From positions 1 through 46,360 of the forward strand of contig JAICQQ010000044.1 in the NCBI GenBank assembly GCA_025937785.1: a stretch of DNA of 46,360 bases, in the 5' to 3' direction. The notes below the pieces were generated by a model, which saw only the letters and a program-made list of their open reading frames with translations, ran no database searches and was not told the origin of the DNA. The translations under genes and the position numbers were made by a program. Within the stretch, counting starts at the first letter, position 1; each line of letters opens with the position of its first letter. The DNA comes from Polyangiaceae bacterium. GTDB lineage: Bacteria; Myxococcota_A; Polyangia; Polyangiales; Polyangiaceae. Below are positions 42,345 through 46,360 of the stretch, piece by piece.

Positions 42345-43385
42345 CTACCGTGTGGGCGCTGACAGAACTCGCGCTCTGCGGGGGGCATCCAGGTTCATGC
42401 GTGTGCCGCTTGGGCGCTGCTCCATTTCTCGGAGAGCAGCTTCCGTCAGCTCGGACCAAGCGACCCGGGCTTCGCAGCCCTGGGGACTGCGCACGCGAAC
42501 CTCATCGCCCGACCGCTGCACCTCGACGGCGGAGGGTCCGGTATCGGGCTCGGCGGTGAAGATCGCAGCAATGGGGTGTAGCGCCTCGTTCAAGAACCAG
42601 GTCGATGTCGAGGTCGACTCGCCGCACATCGCTCGTGGGCGAGTCTGGGCGAGGTACGTGACGACGACGAGATCGGGCGCGGGGCGGGTGACCCGCGCAA
42701 ACTCGGACCCCCCCATACAACCGCAGGCAAATTCTGGCTCCCAGAGCTCGACGTTTCCGATCCGGTACGCGCTGGCTTGCCCTGTCGGTTCTTCGACGAT
42801 CAAGAACCCCGTGGCGCCGTAATCGTCGCTAGCCGCCTCCGGCTTCCAAGTGAACGCCAGCCCCGGCACAGTGCAGTCTGTGTGAGCGCAAAGGTCCGGT
42901 CGCAGCTCGGGCTCGCAGAACGCACCGAGCGCCGACTTGCGTGGCCGGCGGAACCCGAGCTTGGTGGCGAGTGTTTTGGCGCTAATAGCTTGGTACTCGG
43001 GTTCCGGAGCAAGCCGGAGCTCGCCCCAATGCGTCAGGCACGCGCGCACGGCGTCGAGTCCCGAGGGCACGTCCGCAACCGGTCCAACGGCAACTGGTGG
43101 TGCAGCGTCACTCCGGACGTTCGGCGTAGGGGCGGAGCCGTCCGGCGCCGCACCCACGCTGCGGCTCGAAGCTCGAGCCTCTGAACTCTGCGCACCGCCC
43201 GACGGCATCGCAGCCACCCTCGAGCTTGAGTGCGCCGGGGCGCGCCCCTTCTGGCGGGGTGACTCCGAGTGCGTGTGAGCGGGAGAACAGGCCAGCAACA
43301 ACAGCGCGAGCAGCGCGAGGTACACGGTAATATTCAATACCAGGCCTGCGGAGACGCCGACAAGCACGTCCTGAATCGTTGGCAC
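42345..43385 (-). CDS. Putative lipoprotein, unknown
   Basis: 346 residues from a GTG at 43383-43385; a GTG at codon 7 and a TTG at codon 17 are also possible and would give a more usual signal peptide. The hydrophobic core ends in a good lipobox LLLLAC. A Ser/Ala-rich linker is followed from about residue 110 by a domain with paired cysteines (VRACLTHWGELRLAPEPEYQ, FCEPELRPDLCAHTDCTVPG, LWEPEFACGCMGGSEFARVT) and strands (DLVVVTYLAQTRPRAMCGES). No family is recognised. It is convergent with the glycosyltransferase gene and overlaps the upstream region of the BNR gene. Confidence 0.68.
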   Translation of the reverse strand: MPTIQDVLVGVSAGLVLNITVYLALLALLLLACSPAHTHSESPRQKGRAPAHSSSRVAAMPSGGAQSSEARASSRSVGAAPDGSAPTPNVRSDAAPPVAVGPVADVPSGLDAVRACLTHWGELRLAPEPEYQAISAKTLATKLGFRRPRKSALGAFCEPELRPDLCAHTDCTVPGLAFTWKPEAASDDYGATGFLIVEEPTGQASAYRIGNVELWEPEFACGCMGGSEFARVTRPAPDLVVVTYLAQTRPRAMCGESTSTSTWFLNEALHPIAAIFTAEPDTGPSAVEVQRSGDEVRVRSPQGCEARVAWSELTEAALREMEQRPSGTRMNLDAPRRARVLSAPTR

Positions 43386-43486
43386 TTTCGCCAGCCGCCC
43401 TGATCACTCCCATGGCACCTGGGAATCTTGAAGTTTCTGAGGTGCTTACTGCGGGGGCGCTTCTCCGAACCAGCATCGGTGATGCT

Positions 43487-45242
43487 ATGAATCCATTGAG
43501 CCGTCGCAACTGCAAGAGGCGGCTGAGCTTGCCCCGAACGTCCGCTCCGGTCGCCCTGATCATGCTCGCCGGTACCTGTTCCTGCTCCGACCCCGCTCCA
43601 GAAGCGGACGGAGGCACGAACACGACCGCGATGATGGTCACGTCCGCCGCCGCCACGTCCGACACGTCGTCGGCAGGTCCCTCGTCGACGACCAGCGCCT
43701 CTGCGACGAGCGGGGCCGCGGCTGTGACGAGCGGCTCGGTGACCTCCGTGACCGCGACCAGCGGCAGCGTCGCCACTGTGACCAATGGCACGGGCGGCTC
43801 CACCGCCTCGTCTTCGTCCGCTGGAGACGCCACAGCGACGAACGCTGCGACCACGAGCAGCGGCGGGAGCGACACCACCGGAACGACGACGGAAACGGTC
43901 AGTACTACCGGCGGCACGATCGCGGACAACGTGTGCCCCTTCACGCCGACGGCGACCCCCGAAGGATCGAACTGGGTGAATGGCGAACTGGTGCAGTTCA
44001 ACGACAACGGTGGCTGGTGCTGGTACCAGGACGAGCGCGTGATCGTCGATCAGGAAGCGGGCAAGATCATCTTGAGCTCGGTCGCGAGCGGTGGCAGTCG
44101 CGACACGGACGTCGAGGTAGTGCACTGGGACCTCGCGACCGAACAGGGCGAGCGCCACACTCTCGGATCGATGGGCTACGCCGACGACCACGACGTCGCG
44201 GCGCTCGCGAAGCGACCGGACGGTGGCTACGTCGCCATGTGGGCCGGTCACAACGACGACTGCAAGAGCTACTACAGCACTTACGACGGGAACGCCTGGT
44301 CGCAATCGCGATCGTTCGACTGGCCGTCATCGGGGTGCCCGACCTCGAGCGGTAAACGCATCACCTACGCCAATCTCTGGTATCTCGGAGGCACGCTCTA
44401 CAGCTACGTGCGGTCCCTCGACACGAGTCCGCATTACTTGGTCTCGCAGGATGACGGGCAGGGTTGGGAGCTGGGTGGGCGGCTGACCTCCACGCCTCAG
44501 GTCGGGTATGTCGCTGGCTACTACAAATACTGGGGCAACAACACCGACCGCATCGACTTCTTCGGAACGGAAGCGCATCCCCGCGACAACGACAATAGTC
44601 TGTATCACGGGTACGTCCAGGACGGCAAGATTCACGATTGGTTCGGAGAGGTCATCGACGACGACTTCACCGATCGCGAGGCCGAAGATGTTCCCGCGTA
44701 TACGAAGGTGTTTGCGACGGGTACACGATCAACGGCGTGAAGCTGGAGCACATGTGGAACGCTGATCTGGTGCGATACGCGGACGGCACCATTGCAGCGA
44801 TCGGCAGCGGGCGCGTTTCGGGTACGGGATCTGACGATCCGGACAAGCGCTTGTTGTACTTCCGGTTCGACGGCACCGAGTGGAAGACGACGTACCTGGT
44901 CCGGGCAGGCACAAGCTCTACAGCAGCGAGCAAGACTACACGGGGCTCGGAGCCGTGCACCCGGACAATCTGCACGTCATCTACATTTCGACCTCTTACG
45001 ACCCGCGTACGGATGAGGGTGAATTCAGCGGAACCAAGGAGATCTGGAAGGGCGTGACCTGTGACGACGGCGCCACCTTCACCTGGGAACCGGTGACTGC
45101 GAACTCCACCCAGCACCAAATGCGTCCGGTGGTTCCGAAATGGGACGTCAATCACACCGCTCTCTTGTGGTTGAGCGGCACCTACAGCAGCGCGCAGTCC
45201 TACAGTCAGAAGGTGGTCGGGCTGGTCACGGGCGAGGATTGA
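43487..45242 (+). pseudogene. BNR-repeat (BNR_4-like) secreted lipoprotein, two frameshifts
   Basis: From the ATG at 43487 a signal-like segment (VALIMLAGTCSCSD) leads into about 100 residues of Ser/Thr/Ala/Gly and then a propeller domain: NDNGGWCWYQDERVIVD, VVHWDLATEQGERHTLGSMG, YADDHDVAALAKRPDGGYVA. The frame stops at 44740, but the homologous text continues in the next frame (GYTINGVKLEHMWNADLVRY) and then in a third (HKLYSSEQDYTGLGAVHPDN) to a stop at 45240-45242. One missing base near 44719-44721 and one near 44907-44910 would restore about 585 residues. BNR_4 proteins are often polysaccharide-active or -binding. Decay or assembly error cannot be told apart. Confidence 0.82.
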
Positions 45243-45279
45243 CCCGCTCGTCCGCTAGGGCCTGTCCCTGAACTCATCC

Positions 45280-45303
45280 GTACTCGTGCCCGTGCCCATG
45301 CCC
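45280..45303 (+). repeat. Four tandem hexamers left of the four-helix-bundle gene
   Basis: GTACTC, GTGCCC, GTGCCC, ATGCCC in direct succession. A TGTCCC unit at 45263-45268 matches the units right of the cassette. Confidence 0.6.
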
Positions 45304-45326
45304 CAACCAGCGCCAGGATCGAGCCG

Positions 45327-45785
45327 ATGACAGGCATGATGCTCGATCACGAAGGACTGGACGTCTATCGACTGGCACCGGATTTTCTTGTGATAGCCAA
45401 CACAGTCATCGAAGGGTTTCCACGAGGGCGCAGTCCTCTTGCCGATCAGTTCACGCGAGCGTCGCTGTCGATCGTGTTGAACATCGCAGAGGGGGCGGGC
45501 AAGCATTCCAAACCGGACAAGCGTCGCTACTACTTGACCGCGCGAGGTTCGGCGACGGAATCAGCCGCGTTGTTGGACGTTTGCCATCGGCTCAATCTGA
45601 TTCAGGAGAAGGAACTGAGCGTGGGCAAAGAACACGTCGTTCGTATCGTGTCGATGCTGATGAAGCTTCGAGGGGCACTGACGGCTAAATGCGCAACCAA
45701 AGCAAAGCGCATCCGATGGCAGTCACCGCAGCGTAGTTGCGGAGTGTTTTCTCGTAACGGGTGGCGAAGCGCCGAGACTGCTTGA
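45327..45785 (+). CDS. Four-helix-bundle (S23/IVP family) protein, probably with altered C-terminus
   Basis: 152 residues from the ATG at 45327 (ATGs at 45336 and 45339 are alternatives). The core is unmistakable: LADQFTRASLSIVLNIAEGA, followed by KPDKRRYYLTARGSATESAA and LLDVCHRLNLIQ, the family of 23S rRNA intervening-sequence proteins related to the Avd protein of diversity-generating retroelements. Members are usually about 115-125 residues; here the last about 35 residues (from ALTAKC) are antisense to the transposase remnant, so the end was probably replaced by the insertion. It may bind nucleic acid through its basic surface. No reverse transcriptase is in the window. Confidence 0.85.
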   Translation: MTGMMLDHEGLDVYRLAPDFLVIANTVIEGFPRGRSPLADQFTRASLSIVLNIAEGAGKHSKPDKRRYYLTARGSATESAALLDVCHRLNLIQEKELSVGKEHVVRIVSMLMKLRGALTAKCATKAKRIRWQSPQRSCGVFSRNGWRSAETA

Positions 45786-46160
45786 GCCGGTTGAACGTGC
45801 ACTCAATTGCGGAGCGCGCCTTGTACAGCTCCTCGTCGTCAGTGGCAAACCCAGCGCGTCGACGACCAAGTGCACCTGGGTCGATAGCCCTCCGCGAGAA
45901 TGTCCCAGTGCCTGCCCTGTTTGCCCCCTTTGCACCGGCCGCATGTTGATGGGCTCGATTGACCGTGCTGTCCAGGCTGTGCCATTCATCATCGCGGTCG
46001 CTCTGGAGCGCCTCGAACAGGTGGTTCCACCTGCCACGCTTGGTCCATCGATCGAAGCGATTGAACACCGTCTTCCACGAACCGAACTCCGTTGGCAGAT
46101 CGCGCGAAGGAACCCCTGTCCTCCGCCACCGAGCAGAATTGACAGCGTCTTCGAGGCGAG
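45685..46160 (-). mobile_element. Degenerate IS5-type (IS427-like) transposase
   Basis: One minus frame gives RTGVPSRDLPTEFGSWKTVF, NRFDRWTKRGRWNHLFEAL, DSTVNRAHQHAAGAKG and, at the C-terminus, ELYKARSAIECTFNRLKQSR, RFATRYEKTLRNYAAV and LLWLRI, all typical of IS5-family DDE transposases. The linking piece GHSRGGLSTQVHLVVDALGL is in another frame, and the normal segment between VDALG and ELYKAR (about 80-90 residues, including a catalytic Asp) is missing. A frameshift and an internal deletion have therefore inactivated it. Terminal repeats were not identified; the upper limit is where family resemblance ends. Confidence 0.85.
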
Positions 46161-46360
46161 AGGTACGCTTTCCTGCTCTGGCGAACAAGCCTTCGCTACC
46201 ATTGAGCGCAGTGGCGCTCGCGAAGCGGGCGACCCTGTACTGGCGCGAGTACGAAGGTACACTCACGATTGAAGACGAGGAGATTGAATTGCCGCCCGTC
46301 AGGTCCGAGCCGGTACCCGACTCCTGGTGCTGTCCCTGTCCCCGTCCCTGCTTCAGGCTC
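46161..46360 (+). other. Possible truncated reading frame at the window edge
   Basis: A plus-strand frame remains open to the window end and reads ALAKRATLYWREYEGTLTIE then DEEIELPPV before running into Cys/Pro codons of the hexamer repeat. It looks like the remnant of a real protein end, but no family is recognised and no start is certain. Confidence 0.25.
46330..46347 (+). repeat. Three tandem hexamers right of the transposase remnant
   Basis: TGTCCC, TGTCCC, CGTCCC in succession, resembling the units left of the four-helix-bundle gene; the array may go on beyond the window. Confidence 0.5.

Noticed and set aside
1..46360. CRISPR arrays, tRNA/rRNA genes, prophage or biosynthetic cluster
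   Set aside because: No regularly spaced repeats, cloverleaf sequences, phage structural genes or NRPS/PKS domains were seen.

Overview
The window is high-GC bacterial DNA whose gene style points to the Myxococcota, most likely the Polyangia/Sorangium side. This is inferred from the proteins, not from a marker gene. The clues are many secreted lipoproteins with Ser/Thr/Gly/Ala-rich linkers after the lipid cysteine, large hybrid histidine kinases, an FHA-GGDEF protein, long TPR proteins, a receiver with an Ala/Pro linker, and GTG/TTG starts. Lipid A genes and an OmpH chaperone show a Gram-negative envelope. I see no tRNA, rRNA, CRISPR array, prophage or origin.

Layout. 0.3-3.7 kb: small housekeeping or stress genes (ASCH protein, PPP-type metallophosphatase, aldo/keto reductase, CsbD-like, TM2 protein). 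3.8-13.4 kb: signalling and secretion, with a frameshifted membrane hybrid kinase, an OmpA/MotB-like protein, a divergent pair of secreted carbohydrate-related proteins (ThuA lipoprotein and a GH12 protein lacking its nucleophile), a coupled pair of paralogous unknown genes, a REC-PAS-kinase-REC protein and a secreted HExxH protein. 13.4-15.5 kb: a Cys-rich membrane-anchored protein, an ADP-ribosylglycohydrolase and an EF-hand protein with a structured leader.

15.6-21.4 kb (minus strand) is one five-gene run in which every junction overlaps: tldD, a winged-helix regulator with a degenerate receiver, pdxA, a solitary Eco57I/TaqI-like N6-adenine DNA methyltransferase and a thioredoxin-fold lipoprotein. 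21.9-28.9 kb: a large cytoplasmic TPR protein, a membrane-anchored TPR protein, a propeller-like lipoprotein and two unknown small genes. 29.3-34.3 kb (minus strand): hrcA, a cyclic-nucleotide-binding protein, ompH/skp, lpxD and lpxA, linking heat-shock control with envelope and lipid A synthesis. 34.7-43.4 kb: a receiver protein, a large lipoprotein divergent from an FHA-GGDEF diguanylate cyclase, prmA, an ArnT/PMT-type membrane glycosyltransferase and another lipoprotein.

43.5-46.4 kb is decayed or mobile. A BNR-repeat lipoprotein gene is broken by two single-base deletions. A four-helix-bundle (S23/IVP) gene next to a degraded IS5-type transposase lies between short tandem hexamers. Three single-base frameshifts in short homopolymers (one kinase, two BNR) could be real decay or assembly errors, so those proteins should be read with that in mind.
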